Below are positions 40,775 through 50,127 of a stretch of DNA of 64,000 bases, in pieces; the stretch's first letter is position 1, and each line of letters opens with the position of its first letter. The notes under the pieces are model-generated. The model was given only the letters and a program-made list of their open reading frames with translations. It was not told the DNA's origin and did no database searches. The translations under genes were made by a program, and so were the position numbers. Source of the stretch: Denitrificimonas caeni DSM 24390 (GTDB taxonomy: Bacteria; Pseudomonadota; Gammaproteobacteria; Pseudomonadales; Pseudomonadaceae); the NCBI RefSeq assembly GCF_000421765.1, contig NZ_ATXQ01000007.1:121234-185233 (forward strand). The letters run 5' to 3'.

Positions 40775-41601
40775 GCTTTCTAGTCTTAATGCTAGCCATT
40801 TTGATTGAAAAAATGTCGCATTGGCGCGCCACACTACAAAAAGACCGCTGGTGGTATGCACAACTGCAGCGCAGCGCAAAACTCTTACCCAAGCACAGCA
40901 GCTTGGCGTTAATACTGGCGCTAAGTTTACCTATTCTTGGTTTAGCGCTGACCCTAGTGGTTTTAAAACCCTTGCTATACGGCCTGCTATTAATTCCAGT
41001 GCATTTAGCAGTGGTTCTTTACAGCTTAACCCGTGGTGATGTGCGCGGGTCACTGGGACCTTTTCGTGATGCTTGGCGCCGACAAGATACTCAAGCGGCT
41101 AGCCTTGCTGCGCAGCGTGATCTACTGATTCAATCGGAAGACCCCGCTGGCCTCATCCAGGCCGTACAAGGACATTTACTTTGGCAAGGTTTCCAAGGTT
41201 TTTTTGCAGTCATATTTTATTACCTGATCGGCGGCCCCTTAGCAGCACTGAGCTACCGCCTTTTGGTGCTCACAGCAGAACAAGCACAACAGCCAGCGCT
41301 CGCTGGGATCGCAACCCGCACCTTGCATGTTCTAGATTGGCTGCCCGCGCGTCTTCTGAGCGCCAGCTTTGCCTTAATCGGTAACTTCATCTTAGTTAAT
41401 CGTGCCCTGATGCATCACCTACTGTGCTTAACAGAGCCTGCTGACAACCTCTTAAGCCAAACGGGGCGTGCTGCTATTGAAGTAGAAAATGACCTAACTG
41501 GGGAAAAAGGTACCGCCAGTTTGGAGCAAATATGGCTTCTTTTAGTGCGCTCAGCAGTGCTTTGGTATGCCTGTGTGGCTTTTTGGTCGTTGTTTTTTTA
41601 A
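40771..41601 (+). CDS. ampE: AmpE regulatory membrane protein
   Basis: AmpE is an inner-membrane protein encoded with AmpD, of uncertain function in beta-lactamase regulation. The 276-residue protein starts MSFLVLMLAILIEKMSHWR, and has several membrane segments (about 40-85, 145-165 and the C-terminus) and the FAVIFYYLIGGPLAALSYRLL region typical of the family. A longer frame from 40732 is rejected because ATG 40771 forms an ATGA overlap with ampD. The stop is followed by a GTTGTTTT/AAAACAAC hairpin. Confidence 0.92.
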   Translation: MSFLVLMLAILIEKMSHWRATLQKDRWWYAQLQRSAKLLPKHSSLALILALSLPILGLALTLVVLKPLLYGLLLIPVHLAVVLYSLTRGDVRGSLGPFRDAWRRQDTQAASLAAQRDLLIQSEDPAGLIQAVQGHLLWQGFQGFFAVIFYYLIGGPLAALSYRLLVLTAEQAQQPALAGIATRTLHVLDWLPARLLSASFALIGNFILVNRALMHHLLCLTEPADNLLSQTGRAAIEVENDLTGEKGTASLEQIWLLLVRSAVLWYACVAFWSLFF

Positions 41602-41629
41602 GTTAAAACAACAAATTTAGCGATCTAAA

Positions 41630-41893
41630 CCCTGTGGAGAAGCACACTTAAACCCTAGCCCAAACACTGTTGATAACCTTGGTAAGAAACCGCCTGTGGA
41701 TAAGTCACCTGTTTATCCACAGGCTATTGACCTCTATGACACAGCTTGAACACCTGATCGGCACAGCTATAAAAAACTTGTAAACTATTGTTTTTAAAAG
41801 AATTAATCAGCTTATCAACAAAAAAAGGCTGCTTAGTAATAGCAGTAAGAATAAGCTTTATATACATATATACATTTATTCTTGTTTAGCTAA
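41630..41893. other. oriC-like DnaA-box cluster upstream of rpmH (copy A)
   Basis: This AT-rich stretch has two perfect DnaA boxes, TGTGGATAA (41695-41703) and TTATCCACA (41713-41721), and related boxes CTGTGGAGA (41632), TGTTGATAA (41668-41676) and TTATCAACA (41812-41820). An AT-rich tract of about 100 bases suitable for unwinding follows (41765-41890). Upstream of rpmH is where the Pseudomonas origin lies. A diverged copy with the same box spacing is at 46325-46590. Which copy fires cannot be told from this window. Confidence 0.75.
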
Positions 41894-42004
41894 AAAGATG
41901 CATTTGAGAAAGCAACACCAGAAAGAAAGCAAGAATGTGTAAACAAATGCCAGAGATAATTGACCTAAGGCTCAGCTTTCAATAGAATTGCGGGTCTATT
42001 TAAC

Positions 42005-42028
42005 GGGGACCACTTCGGGCCCCCTTTT
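42005..42028 (+). terminator. Attenuator-like hairpin in the rpmH leader
   Basis: GGGGACC (42005-42011) folds with GGGCCCC (42017-42023) with one mismatch and is followed by CTTTT. It lies 29 bases before the rpmH start codon and could attenuate transcription or shape the rpmH leader RNA. Confidence 0.5.
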
Positions 42029-42056
42029 GCCCAAAGAAGTCACCAGGTAGCGAATC

Positions 42057-42191
42057 ATGAAACGTACATTCCAACCAAGCACACTAAAACGCGCTCGTAA
42101 CCACGGTTTCCGCGCACGTATGGCAACAGTCGGCGGTCGCGCAGTTATTCAGCGTCGTCGTGCAAAAGGCCGTAAGCGTCTGAGCGCATAA
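42057..42191 (+). CDS. rpmH: 50S ribosomal protein L34
   Basis: This is a 44-residue basic protein, [18 protein letters not shown] at the start, ending GRKRLSA, the standard bacterial L34 of the large ribosomal subunit. It is the first gene of the conserved rpmH-rnpA-yidD-yidC-mnmE block. rnpA starts 16 bases downstream. Confidence 0.98.
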   Translation: MKRTFQPSTLKRARNHGFRARMATVGGRAVIQRRRAKGRKRLSA

Positions 42192-42207
42192 TCCAGTCGA
42201 GCACAGC

Positions 42208-42609
42208 ATGAATCTGGCCTTTGGCCGCGAGAAGCGCCTGCTGACACCTCAGCAGTTCAAAGCTGTCTTTGATTCATCATCGAATAAAGTACCAGGCAAA
42301 AATGTCTTGTTACTTGCTCGTGAAAACCAACTCGAACATCCACGTCTCGGGTTGGTTATTGGTAAAAAAAGCGTAAAACTTGCAGTTGAGCGCAATAGAA
42401 TAAAACGCCAAATACGAGAGTCTTTTCGTCATAATCAAGATATTTTGAATGGCGTAGATATCGTTATTGTCGCCCGCAGGGGTATTGCTGATTTGTCTAA
42501 TATTGAGCTACGACAGCAGTTCGATAAAATGTTGAAACGCTTGGCACGCCAACGTCAATCTGCATTACAAACAGCTATTGCTGATTCAGCAGGCACTACC
42601 AATGCGTAA
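42208..42609 (+). CDS. rnpA: Ribonuclease P protein component
   Basis: RnpA is the protein subunit of RNase P, which matures tRNA 5' ends with the M1 RNA. The 133-residue basic protein has the family signature [15 protein letters not shown] and the N-terminal [17 protein letters not shown]. Its stop lies 6 bases inside the yidD coding start, so the two overlap. Confidence 0.97.
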   Translation: MNLAFGREKRLLTPQQFKAVFDSSSNKVPGKNVLLLARENQLEHPRLGLVIGKKSVKLAVERNRIKRQIRESFRHNQDILNGVDIVIVARRGIADLSNIELRQQFDKMLKRLARQRQSALQTAIADSAGTTNA

Positions 42610-42841
42610 ATTGGTGATCTTGCCAATTAAGTTTTATCGCTATGCAATCAGTCCAATGATGGCTAGCCATTGTCGCTTTTATCCCAGTTGTTCGTGTTAC
42701 GCCATTGAAGCCATTGAGCTACATGGTGCGATGCGTGGTGGCTGGTTAGCTATGCGACGATTGGGACGTTGTCACCCTTGGAATGAGGGTGGTTTTGATC
42801 CCGTTCCTCCTTCCCCTTATTCATCTTCTACGGCCGAGTAA
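42602..42841 (+). CDS. yidD: Membrane protein insertion efficiency factor YidD
   Basis: The 79-residue protein starts [18 protein letters not shown] and has the [19 protein letters not shown] motif and the [17 protein letters not shown] ending of the YidD family, which assists YidC-dependent membrane insertion. ATG at 42602 overlaps rnpA by 8 bases; an upstream in-frame start at 42578 is less likely. yidC follows after 2 bases. Confidence 0.95.
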   Translation: MRKLVILPIKFYRYAISPMMASHCRFYPSCSCYAIEAIELHGAMRGGWLAMRRLGRCHPWNEGGFDPVPPSPYSSSTAE

Positions 42842-42843
42842 CT

Positions 42844-44613
42844 ATGGATATCCAACGTACGATCCTACTCGTTGCCTTAGCTGTTGTGTCTTACATGATG
42901 GTTCTTCAATGGAACCAAGACTACGGCCAGGCACCAGTAACTGCTGCAGCGACATATTCGAGTTCTGCTAATCAGCAAGCATCAAGTAATCAAATCAATG
43001 ACTCACCCAGCAATCCAATGCCGGCTGCCAGTCAAGATGACTTACCGATTGCCGTTAATGAACTTACGCAAGACCCTACACTTGCTAATAACGCTGTTAG
43101 CAATAATTTAATCATCGTACAAACTGATGTATTGCAGTTGGCCATTGACCCTAATGGCGGTGATATTGTTGAGTTAAAGCTCAGCCAATACCCACGCAAT
43201 GCTTCTAATCCTGATATTCCATTGCAATTGTTTGAAAACAGCAATGAGCGTGTCTACGTTGCACAAAGTGGTTTAGTCGGTACCAATGGTCCTGATGCAC
43301 GTCCCAGCGGCCGTCCTTTGTACAGTGCTAACCAACAAAACTTCACTTTGCAAGATGGCCAAGATCAACTTAACGTTGACCTGTCTTTCCAAGAGAACGG
43401 TGTCAGTTACACCAAGCGTTTTACTTTTCACCGTGGTTTGAGCAGCGAATGCTCAGAGCGTGAAATCAGCCAGCGCAAGCTTGAATGTATTAATCAGCAA
43501 GCCTACCAAATTGATTTAACTTACCTTGTGGATAACCAGAGCGACCGTGAGTGGAAAGGTAATTTATTTGCCCAACTCAAGCGTGATGGCCAAGGCGATC
43601 CTTCATCAACGACCGCAACCGGCACTGCCACCTACTTAGGTGCGGCCTTGTGGACACCTGATGAGCCCTACAAAAAATTATCCATGAGCAATATGGATGA
43701 TAAAAAGTTTAATCAAGCCATTGAAGGTGGCTGGGTTGCTTGGTTACAGCACTACTTTGTGACTGCATGGGTCGCAAACCCAGAACAAACCAATCAAGTA
43801 ACAACCCGTAAAGACAGCAAAGGCAACTACATCATTGGTTACACCAGCCCAGCGATGAATATCGCGCCGGGTGAGCATGCTCAAGCCAATGCGACGTTGT
43901 ATGCTGGTCCTAAAATTCAAAGCCATCTCAAGGCTCTTTCTCCGGGTCTTGAGCTAACAGTTGACTACGGTTTTCTTTGGTTTATCGCCCAGCCTATTTT
44001 CTGGTTATTGGGTGTTATCCACAGCATTTTAGGCAACTGGGGTTGGTCAATTATTGTTCTGACCATTTTAATTAAGTTGGCATTCTTCCCACTATCAGCC
44101 GCCAGCTACAAATCAATGGCGCGCATGCGTGCTGTTGCTCCGAGAATGGCCGCACTGAAAGAAGAACATGCGGGTGATCGTCAAAAACTGTCACAAGGCA
44201 TGATGGAACTGTACAAAAAAGAGAAGATCAACCCGCTCGGTGGTTGCTTACCAATCTTAGTGCAGATGCCAGTCTTCCTTTCCTTGTACTGGGTATTGCT
44301 AGAAAGCGTAGAAATGCGTCAAGCACCTTGGATGTTCTGGTTAACAGACTTATCCAGTAAAGACCCATACTTTATTCTGCCAATCATCATGGGCTTGAGT
44401 ATGTTTGTACAACAACAACTCAACCCAACACCGCCGGACCCAATGCAAGCTAAGGTTATGAAGCTATTGCCGATTATCTTTACCTTCTTCTTCCTATGGT
44501 TCCCGGCTGGACTGGTACTGTACTGGGTGGTCAACAACCTCCTGTCCATTGGTCAACAATGGTACATTACTCGTAAGATTGAAAAATCAATGGCGGCCGC
44601 TAACGCAGGTTAG
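42844..44613 (+). CDS. yidC: Membrane protein insertase YidC
   Basis: YidC inserts and folds inner-membrane proteins alone or with SecYEG. The 589-residue protein has an N-terminal membrane anchor (MDIQRTILLVALAVVSYMMV), a large periplasmic domain (about 60-360), and a conserved five-helix core. The core includes NPLGGCLPILVQMPVFLSLYWVL and WFPAGLVLYWVVNNLLSIGQQWYI. Two perfect DnaA boxes (43527-43535 and 44015-44023) lie in the coding sequence. A terminator follows. Confidence 0.97.
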   Translation: MDIQRTILLVALAVVSYMMVLQWNQDYGQAPVTAAATYSSSANQQASSNQINDSPSNPMPAASQDDLPIAVNELTQDPTLANNAVSNNLIIVQTDVLQLAIDPNGGDIVELKLSQYPRNASNPDIPLQLFENSNERVYVAQSGLVGTNGPDARPSGRPLYSANQQNFTLQDGQDQLNVDLSFQENGVSYTKRFTFHRGLSSECSEREISQRKLECINQQAYQIDLTYLVDNQSDREWKGNLFAQLKRDGQGDPSSTTATGTATYLGAALWTPDEPYKKLSMSNMDDKKFNQAIEGGWVAWLQHYFVTAWVANPEQTNQVTTRKDSKGNYIIGYTSPAMNIAPGEHAQANATLYAGPKIQSHLKALSPGLELTVDYGFLWFIAQPIFWLLGVIHSILGNWGWSIIVLTILIKLAFFPLSAASYKSMARMRAVAPRMAALKEEHAGDRQKLSQGMMELYKKEKINPLGGCLPILVQMPVFLSLYWVLLESVEMRQAPWMFWLTDLSSKDPYFILPIIMGLSMFVQQQLNPTPPDPMQAKVMKLLPIIFTFFFLWFPAGLVLYWVVNNLLSIGQQWYITRKIEKSMAAANAG

Positions 44614-44629
44614 TCGAACCAACCGAGTT

Positions 44630-44660
44630 CACAACGCCCCTTTTTAGGGGCGTTGTGCTT
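44630..44660 (+). terminator. Intrinsic terminator after yidC
   Basis: CACAACGCCCC (44630-44640) pairs perfectly with GGGGCGTTGTG (44647-44657) around TTTTTA, followed by CTTTCT. mnmE begins 26 bases later, so read-through or a promoter in the hairpin region would be needed for mnmE. Confidence 0.8.
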
Positions 44661-44685
44661 TCTGATTACTGTTGAGGAAATCGTT

Positions 44686-46053
44686 ATGCCTATGTCGCGT
44701 GACACTATTGCCGCTATTGCAACAGCACAAGGCCGCGGCGGGGTAGGGATTGTTCGAGTCTCGGGTCAATTGGCCAAGCAGATTGCCGAACAAATGACTG
44801 GCCGTGAATTAAAACCACGCTATGCCCATTACGGTCCTTTTTATGCAGAGCAGCAACAGGCTTTGGACGAAGGTTTGGCCCTATACTTCGCCGGCCCTAA
44901 TTCCTTTACCGGTGAAGATGTTCTTGAGTTGCAAGGTCACGGCGGGCCGGTAGTTTTGGACATGTTATTACAACGCTGCGTCGAACTCGGTGCTCGCTTA
45001 GCGCGTCCAGGTGAATTTAGTGAGCGGGCTTTTCTCAACGATAAACTCGATTTAGCCCAAGCTGAAGCCATTGCTGACTTAATTGAAGCCAGTTCAACTC
45101 AAGCCGCACGCAATGCTTTACGCTCCTTGCAAGGAGTGTTTTCCAAGCGCGTCAATGCACTGACTGAGCAGTTGATTGCTTTACGTATTTATGTGGAAGC
45201 AGCGATTGATTTCCCAGAAGAAGAAATCGACTTTTTAGCTGATGGCCATATTTTACAGCTACTGATTGCTGTGCAAAAAGAGCTTAAAGAAGTCGTACGT
45301 GAAGCAGGCCAAGGTGCGCTATTGCGTGATGGCATGAGCGTGGTGATTGCTGGCCGACCCAATGCCGGAAAATCTAGTTTGCTCAATAGTCTGGCTGGTT
45401 ATGAAGCGGCGATTGTGACTGATATTGAAGGCACTACACGGGATATTTTACGCGAGCATATCCATATTGATGGTATGCCCTTGCATGTCACTGACACTGC
45501 AGGTTTACGCAATACTGCCGATCAAGTTGAAAAAATCGGGGTGGAGCGTGCGTTAAAAGCGATCAATGAGGCTGATCGAATTTTGCTCGTGGTGGATGCC
45601 AATTCAGCTGAAGCCAATGATCCCTTTGCTTTGTGGCCAGAGTTTTTAGACAGCACACCCAATCCTGAGAAGGTCACGTTAATTCGCAATAAGGTCGACC
45701 TATCTGGCGAGCCTGTCGAGATGCACAGCAACACAGATGGCCATGTCACGATTAACCTCTGTGCACGCAGTGGTGAGGGCTTGGAGTTGCTACGTGAGCA
45801 TCTAAAAAACTGCATGGGTTACAGCCAAACCGCAGAAAGCAGCTTCAGTGCTCGACGTCGACATTTAGATGCGCTTAGACAAGCAGAAAACTATCTGGAA
45901 AACGGCTATCAGCAATTGACTCAAGCCAGCGCCGGTGAATTATTAGCGGAAGATTTACGTATGGCGCAACAAGCGTTGGGCGAAATCACCGGTGAATTTA
46001 GCGCCGATGATTTGCTAGGACGAATTTTTTCAAGTTTTTGTATTGGTAAATAA
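44686..46053 (+). CDS. mnmE: tRNA modification GTPase MnmE
   Basis: MnmE works with MnmG to place the carboxymethylaminomethyl group on U34 of certain tRNAs. The 455-residue protein has an N-terminal formyl-tetrahydrofolate-binding domain ([21 protein letters not shown]), the inserted GTPase domain with GRPNAGKSS (about 222-230), DTAGLR and NKVD, and the C-terminal CIGK. ATG 44686 has GAGGA 7 bases upstream; an in-frame start at 44653 falls within the yidC terminator and is rejected. A hairpin AGCAAGC...GCTTGCT (46099-46125) follows. Confidence 0.97.
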   Translation: MPMSRDTIAAIATAQGRGGVGIVRVSGQLAKQIAEQMTGRELKPRYAHYGPFYAEQQQALDEGLALYFAGPNSFTGEDVLELQGHGGPVVLDMLLQRCVELGARLARPGEFSERAFLNDKLDLAQAEAIADLIEASSTQAARNALRSLQGVFSKRVNALTEQLIALRIYVEAAIDFPEEEIDFLADGHILQLLIAVQKELKEVVREAGQGALLRDGMSVVIAGRPNAGKSSLLNSLAGYEAAIVTDIEGTTRDILREHIHIDGMPLHVTDTAGLRNTADQVEKIGVERALKAINEADRILLVVDANSAEANDPFALWPEFLDSTPNPEKVTLIRNKVDLSGEPVEMHSNTDGHVTINLCARSGEGLELLREHLKNCMGYSQTAESSFSARRRHLDALRQAENYLENGYQQLTQASAGELLAEDLRMAQQALGEITGEFSADDLLGRIFSSFCIGK

Positions 46054-46098
46054 ATCATAATAAATACAGCTTATTTTTAGCGATTATCCCCGTAATAC

Positions 46099-46130
46099 AG
46101 CAAGCTTCAGTCCTTGAGGCTTGCTTCGTT
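46099..46130 (+). terminator. Terminator-like hairpin after mnmE
   Basis: AGCAAGC (46099-46105) pairs with GCTTGCT (46119-46125), followed by TCGTTT. Bases 46130-46320 between it and the DnaA-box cluster show nothing else I can name. Confidence 0.5.
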
Positions 46131-46324
46131 TAGCAGTTTTCTTCCCCTTTCTATAGTGATTACAAGCCCATAAGTGCTCACTATCAGCGTTTTATATTCT
46201 TGCCTCAGCACATATCTGTATGACCATCCCCGTCCTCGTATCCAATCTTTCAAGCCGTATCGAAGTCTTTTGTACGATAAAAACCATGATAACAGTACTT
46301 TTTAAATTTATTTTCAGCCTTAAG

Positions 46325-46590
46325 CCCTGTGGAGAACTGGCGTTAAGCTCGGTTGATAAGAGCAGCTAAAAGCTGTGTACAAACGCCCCTGTGGATAAGT
46401 CACTGCTTTGTCCACAAGCTTAACGGGCTTATCCAGCATTCTTATAGGTGCTTACCAACAGCCTTATTTGTTTTGTAAGGTATTGAATATAAAGGATTTA
46501 ATTGAGTTATCAACAAAAAACAGGCTCAGTAGTAATAGCATTAAAAATAAGCTTTATATCTTTCTTCTTTATTTATATCTGTTTAGCTTA
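46325..46590. other. oriC-like DnaA-box cluster between mnmE and mnmG (copy B)
   Basis: It contains CTGTGGAGA (46327), GGTTGATAA (46351), perfect TGTGGATAA (46390-46398), TTGTCCACA (46408-46416), TTATCCAGC (46429) and TTATCAACA (46507-46515), then an AT-rich tract with ATAAGCTTTATAT and TGTTTAGCT. Five landmarks occur in the same order and at the same or nearly the same distances as in copy A at 41630-41893. The boxes in B are slightly more degenerate. DnaA-box clusters near mnmG are known in other gammaproteobacteria, such as E. coli oriC. Confidence 0.72.
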
Positions 46591-46773
46591 CCGTTTAGCG
46601 AAGAGCACAAGCCAAGCGATGAAACCTTCTGCAAAGCTGCGCAAAAATCTATACTATTGCGGTCTTAGAACTCGCTATCGGCAAAACCAATAGCCTTATT
46701 GAAACTGCAGAATCGTGATTAATAACGACTGCAGCGCTGAGTTCATCCGTTTTTAGCTAAAATCCTGAGGTGT

Positions 46774-48672
46774 ATGGTGGATTATCCTTCCCGTTTTGAT
46801 GTGATCGTCATTGGTGGCGGCCACGCCGGTACTGAAGCTGCGTTAGCTTCAGCACGGATGGGCGTAAAAACCTTGTTACTGACCCACAACATCGAAACCC
46901 TCGGGCAGATGAGCTGTAATCCAGCCATTGGTGGCATCGGTAAAAGCCATTTGGTCAGAGAAATTGATGCCCTCGGTGGCGCAATGGCTACCGCAGCAGA
47001 CCTCAGTGGTATCCAATTTAGAATACTGAACAGCCGTAAAGGACCTGCCGTACGTGCCACTCGTGCACAAGCCGACCGTGTTCTTTACAAAGCAGCGATT
47101 CGTGAAGTGCTAGAGCACCAACCCAATCTGTGGATTTTCCAACAAGCAGTTGAAGATTTAATTGTTGAAAACGACCATGTACGCGGTGCTGTCACGCAAA
47201 TGGGCTTACGTTTTCATGCAGATAACGTGGTATTAACCACAGGAACCTTTCTCGGTGGCTTGATCCATATCGGCATGCAGAATTATTCAGGTGGCCGTGC
47301 CGGTGATCCACCAGCCAATGCCTTAGCCCAACGTATGCGCGAGTTACCTTTACGCATTGATCGCTTAAAAACCGGTACGCCACCGCGCATTGATGCACGT
47401 TCAGTGGATTTTTCGGTAATGACCGAACAACCTGGTGATACACCATTGCCCGTGATGTCATTTTTAGGCCGTCGCGAGCAGCATCCTGAGCAGGTGAGTT
47501 GCTGGATTACCCATACCAACAGCAAAACCCATGACATCATCGCTAAAAACCTTGATCGCTCACCGATGTATGCCGGTGTAATTGAGGGCATTGGCCCACG
47601 TTACTGCCCATCCATCGAGGATAAGATTCATCGTTTTGCAGATAAAGACAGCCACCAAATCTTTTTAGAACCAGAAGGTTTAAAAACCCCTGAGTTGTAT
47701 CCAAATGGTATTTCCACCTCTTTGCCATTTGATGTGCAACTGGATCTGGTTCATTCGATTCGTGGGATGGAAAATGCGCATATCATTCGCCCAGGCTATG
47801 CCATTGAGTACGATTATTTTGATCCACGCGATTTAAAATACAGTTTAGAAACCAAAGTGATTCAGGGTTTATTCTTTGCTGGACAAATCAACGGTACCAC
47901 CGGTTACGAAGAAGCCGGTGTACAAGGTTTGTTAGCTGGTAGTAACGCAGCATTGCGTTCTCAAGGTAAAGACAGCTGGCACCCACGCCGCGACGAAGCC
48001 TACTTAGGCGTGTTGATTGATGATTTAATCACCCTCGGTGCACAAGAACCCTATCGCATGTTCACTTCACGCGCCGAATACCGTTTGATTTTGCGCGAAG
48101 ACAACGCTGATATGCGTTTAACCGAAAAAGGTCGAGAAATTGGTTTAGTCGATGATCACCGCTGGTCGGTGTTTGAAGCCAAACGCGAAGCCATTGCGCA
48201 AGAAGAACAACGCCTAAAAGACACTTGGGTGCGCCCTGGTACGCCATTGGGCGAAGCGGTGATGGCGAAATTTAATACGCCACTGACCCATGAATACAAT
48301 TTATTGAATTTGCTCGCCCGCCCAGAAGTCAACTATTTGGATTTGGTTGCGGTGACAGGCGGCGGCATCGAAGATGAACTCGTTGCTGAACAGTTGGAAA
48401 TCAAAACCAAGTATGCCGGTTACCTAGATCGCCAGTTAGACGACATCGCGAAAATGCGTGCCAGCGAAGCGGTGAAGTTACCAATTGATATGGACTACGC
48501 AGTGATTTCTGGTTTATCCAAAGAAATTCAGCAAAAGCTTATTGCAGGTCGTCCAGAAACTTTAGGCCAAGCATCAAGGATTCCTGGGGTTACTCAAGCC
48601 GCCGTTTCTTTGTTGATGGTGCATTTGAAAAAGCGCAAAGCCAGCAATAACTTGGAGCAAGCAGATTCATGA
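46774..48672 (+). CDS. mnmG: tRNA uridine-5-carboxymethylaminomethyl modification enzyme MnmG (GidA)
   Basis: MnmG is the FAD-dependent partner of MnmE. The 632-residue protein has the FAD motif [10 protein letters not shown] (about 13-22), then [36 protein letters not shown] and [20 protein letters not shown]. The C-terminal helical domain includes the [11 protein letters not shown] and [13 protein letters not shown] segments. Length is normal. It overlaps rsmG by 4 bases (ATGA). Confidence 0.98.
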   Translation: MVDYPSRFDVIVIGGGHAGTEAALASARMGVKTLLLTHNIETLGQMSCNPAIGGIGKSHLVREIDALGGAMATAADLSGIQFRILNSRKGPAVRATRAQADRVLYKAAIREVLEHQPNLWIFQQAVEDLIVENDHVRGAVTQMGLRFHADNVVLTTGTFLGGLIHIGMQNYSGGRAGDPPANALAQRMRELPLRIDRLKTGTPPRIDARSVDFSVMTEQPGDTPLPVMSFLGRREQHPEQVSCWITHTNSKTHDIIAKNLDRSPMYAGVIEGIGPRYCPSIEDKIHRFADKDSHQIFLEPEGLKTPELYPNGISTSLPFDVQLDLVHSIRGMENAHIIRPGYAIEYDYFDPRDLKYSLETKVIQGLFFAGQINGTTGYEEAGVQGLLAGSNAALRSQGKDSWHPRRDEAYLGVLIDDLITLGAQEPYRMFTSRAEYRLILREDNADMRLTEKGREIGLVDDHRWSVFEAKREAIAQEEQRLKDTWVRPGTPLGEAVMAKFNTPLTHEYNLLNLLARPEVNYLDLVAVTGGGIEDELVAEQLEIKTKYAGYLDRQLDDIAKMRASEAVKLPIDMDYAVISGLSKEIQQKLIAGRPETLGQASRIPGVTQAAVSLLMVHLKKRKASNNLEQADS

Positions 48673-49313
48673 GCGTCAGTCCACAGCATGCACAAGAGTT
48701 AATTGAGGGTGCGCAGCAGCTTGGTGTGATTTTAACTGAGCAGCAACAACAGCAATTGCTGCAGTATTTAGGTTTATTGATTAAGTGGAATAAAGCTTAC
48801 AACTTAACCGCTGTACGTAATCCTGACGAAATGGTCTCGCGGCATTTGCTCGACAGTCTTAGTGTTGTTCAGTACGTCGAACAATATGGCAATGATTGGC
48901 TGGATGTTGGCAGTGGCGGCGGTATGCCCGGTGTGCCGCTAGCTATTATTTTTCCCGAGCGCAAATTCACTCTGCTGGATTCAAACGGTAAAAAAACGCG
49001 CTTTTTAACTCAGGTTAAATTGGAGTTAAAGTTGGATAACCTTGAAGTTATCCACAATCGCGTTGAAGCCTTTACCCCTGCACGTGCATTCTCTGGCATT
49101 ATCTCGCGAGCATTCAGTTCGTTGGCAGATTTTACCAATTGGACACGTCATCTGGGTGATACAAACAGCCATTGGTTGGCGATGAAAGGCGTGCATCCTG
49201 ATGATGAGTTGCAGGCATTGCCAGAGGATTTTCGACTCGACAGTTGTCAGATTCTTAAAGTGCCAGGTTGCCAAGGGCAGCGGCATTTATTGATCTTGCA
49301 GCGTCAGCAATAA
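48669..49313 (+). CDS. rsmG: 16S rRNA (guanine527-N7)-methyltransferase RsmG
   Basis: RsmG methylates G527 of 16S rRNA; its loss gives low-level streptomycin resistance in other bacteria. The 214-residue protein has the SAM-binding motif [15 protein letters not shown], preceded by [22 protein letters not shown]. Its start overlaps mnmG (ATGA) and parA begins 14 bases after its stop. A perfect DnaA box TTATCCACA lies in the coding sequence at 49048-49056. Confidence 0.97.
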   Translation: MSVSPQHAQELIEGAQQLGVILTEQQQQQLLQYLGLLIKWNKAYNLTAVRNPDEMVSRHLLDSLSVVQYVEQYGNDWLDVGSGGGMPGVPLAIIFPERKFTLLDSNGKKTRFLTQVKLELKLDNLEVIHNRVEAFTPARAFSGIISRAFSSLADFTNWTRHLGDTNSHWLAMKGVHPDDELQALPEDFRLDSCQILKVPGCQGQRHLLILQRQQ

Positions 49314-49326
49314 CTTAGGAGATAAT

Positions 49327-50118
49327 ATGGGCAAGGTCTTGGCAATTGCCAACCAGAAAGGCGGTGTCGGTAAAACCACAACCTGTATTAACTTGGCGGC
49401 CTCCTTAGTTGCCACGCGCCGTCATGTGCTGTTGATTGACCTTGATCCACAAGGCAATGCCACCATGGGCAGTGGTATTGATAAACACAGTTTGCAGCAC
49501 TCAGTGTTAGATGTTTTAACCGGCGACGCTGACTTAATTGATGTGATGCAGTTTTCTGAGCACGGTGGTTATCAGTTATTACCCTCCAACCGTGATTTAA
49601 CCGCTGCTGAAGTGGTGTTGCTAGATTTACCTAACAAAGAACGACGTTTATTGGATGCTTTGCAGCCAGTGCGCGGCAATTATGATTATATTTTGATCGA
49701 TTGCCCGCCATCTTTAAGCATGCTGACGATCAACGCTTTGGTTGCCGCTGATGGCGTGATTATCCCAATGCAATGCGAGTACTTTGCCCTAGAAGGATTA
49801 ACCGACTTGATTGGCAGTATCAAAAGGATTGCTGCAGAGCTTAATCCCGCGCTGCAAATAGAAGGTATTTTACGAACCATGTATGATCCGCGTTTGAGTT
49901 TGACCAATGATGTCTCACAGCAGCTCAAAGAGCACTTTGGCGATACGCTGTATGACACGGTCATCCCACGTAACGTGCGTTTAGCTGAAGCGCCCAGTCA
50001 TGGCTTGCCAGTTTTGGCTTACGATAAACAATCGCGTGGGGCATTAGCTTATTTAGCGCTCGCCGGCGAGTTATCACGTCGCCAGCGCGCCAATCAGCGT
50101 GCTTCAACACGCACATAA
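49327..50118 (+). CDS. parA: Chromosome-partitioning ATPase ParA (Soj)
   Basis: ParA is a Walker-type ATPase that, with ParB and parS, segregates the origin region. The 263-residue protein begins MGKVLAIANQKGGVGKTTT (deviant Walker A, K11 and K16), has the LLIDLDPQGNATMG motif and the IDCPPSLSMLTINALVAAD segment. GGAG before the ATG fits. parB follows after 9 bases. The cognate parS sites are in recF at 3300 and 3930. Confidence 0.97.
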   Translation: MGKVLAIANQKGGVGKTTTCINLAASLVATRRHVLLIDLDPQGNATMGSGIDKHSLQHSVLDVLTGDADLIDVMQFSEHGGYQLLPSNRDLTAAEVVLLDLPNKERRLLDALQPVRGNYDYILIDCPPSLSMLTINALVAADGVIIPMQCEYFALEGLTDLIGSIKRIAAELNPALQIEGILRTMYDPRLSLTNDVSQQLKEHFGDTLYDTVIPRNVRLAEAPSHGLPVLAYDKQSRGALAYLALAGELSRRQRANQRASTRT

Positions 50119-50127
50119 GGAATTATT

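Noticed and set aside
46408..46693. Short open frames of 63-86 codons upstream of mnmG
   Set aside because: They lie within the AT-rich DnaA-box cluster, lack ribosome sites and resemble no known protein.
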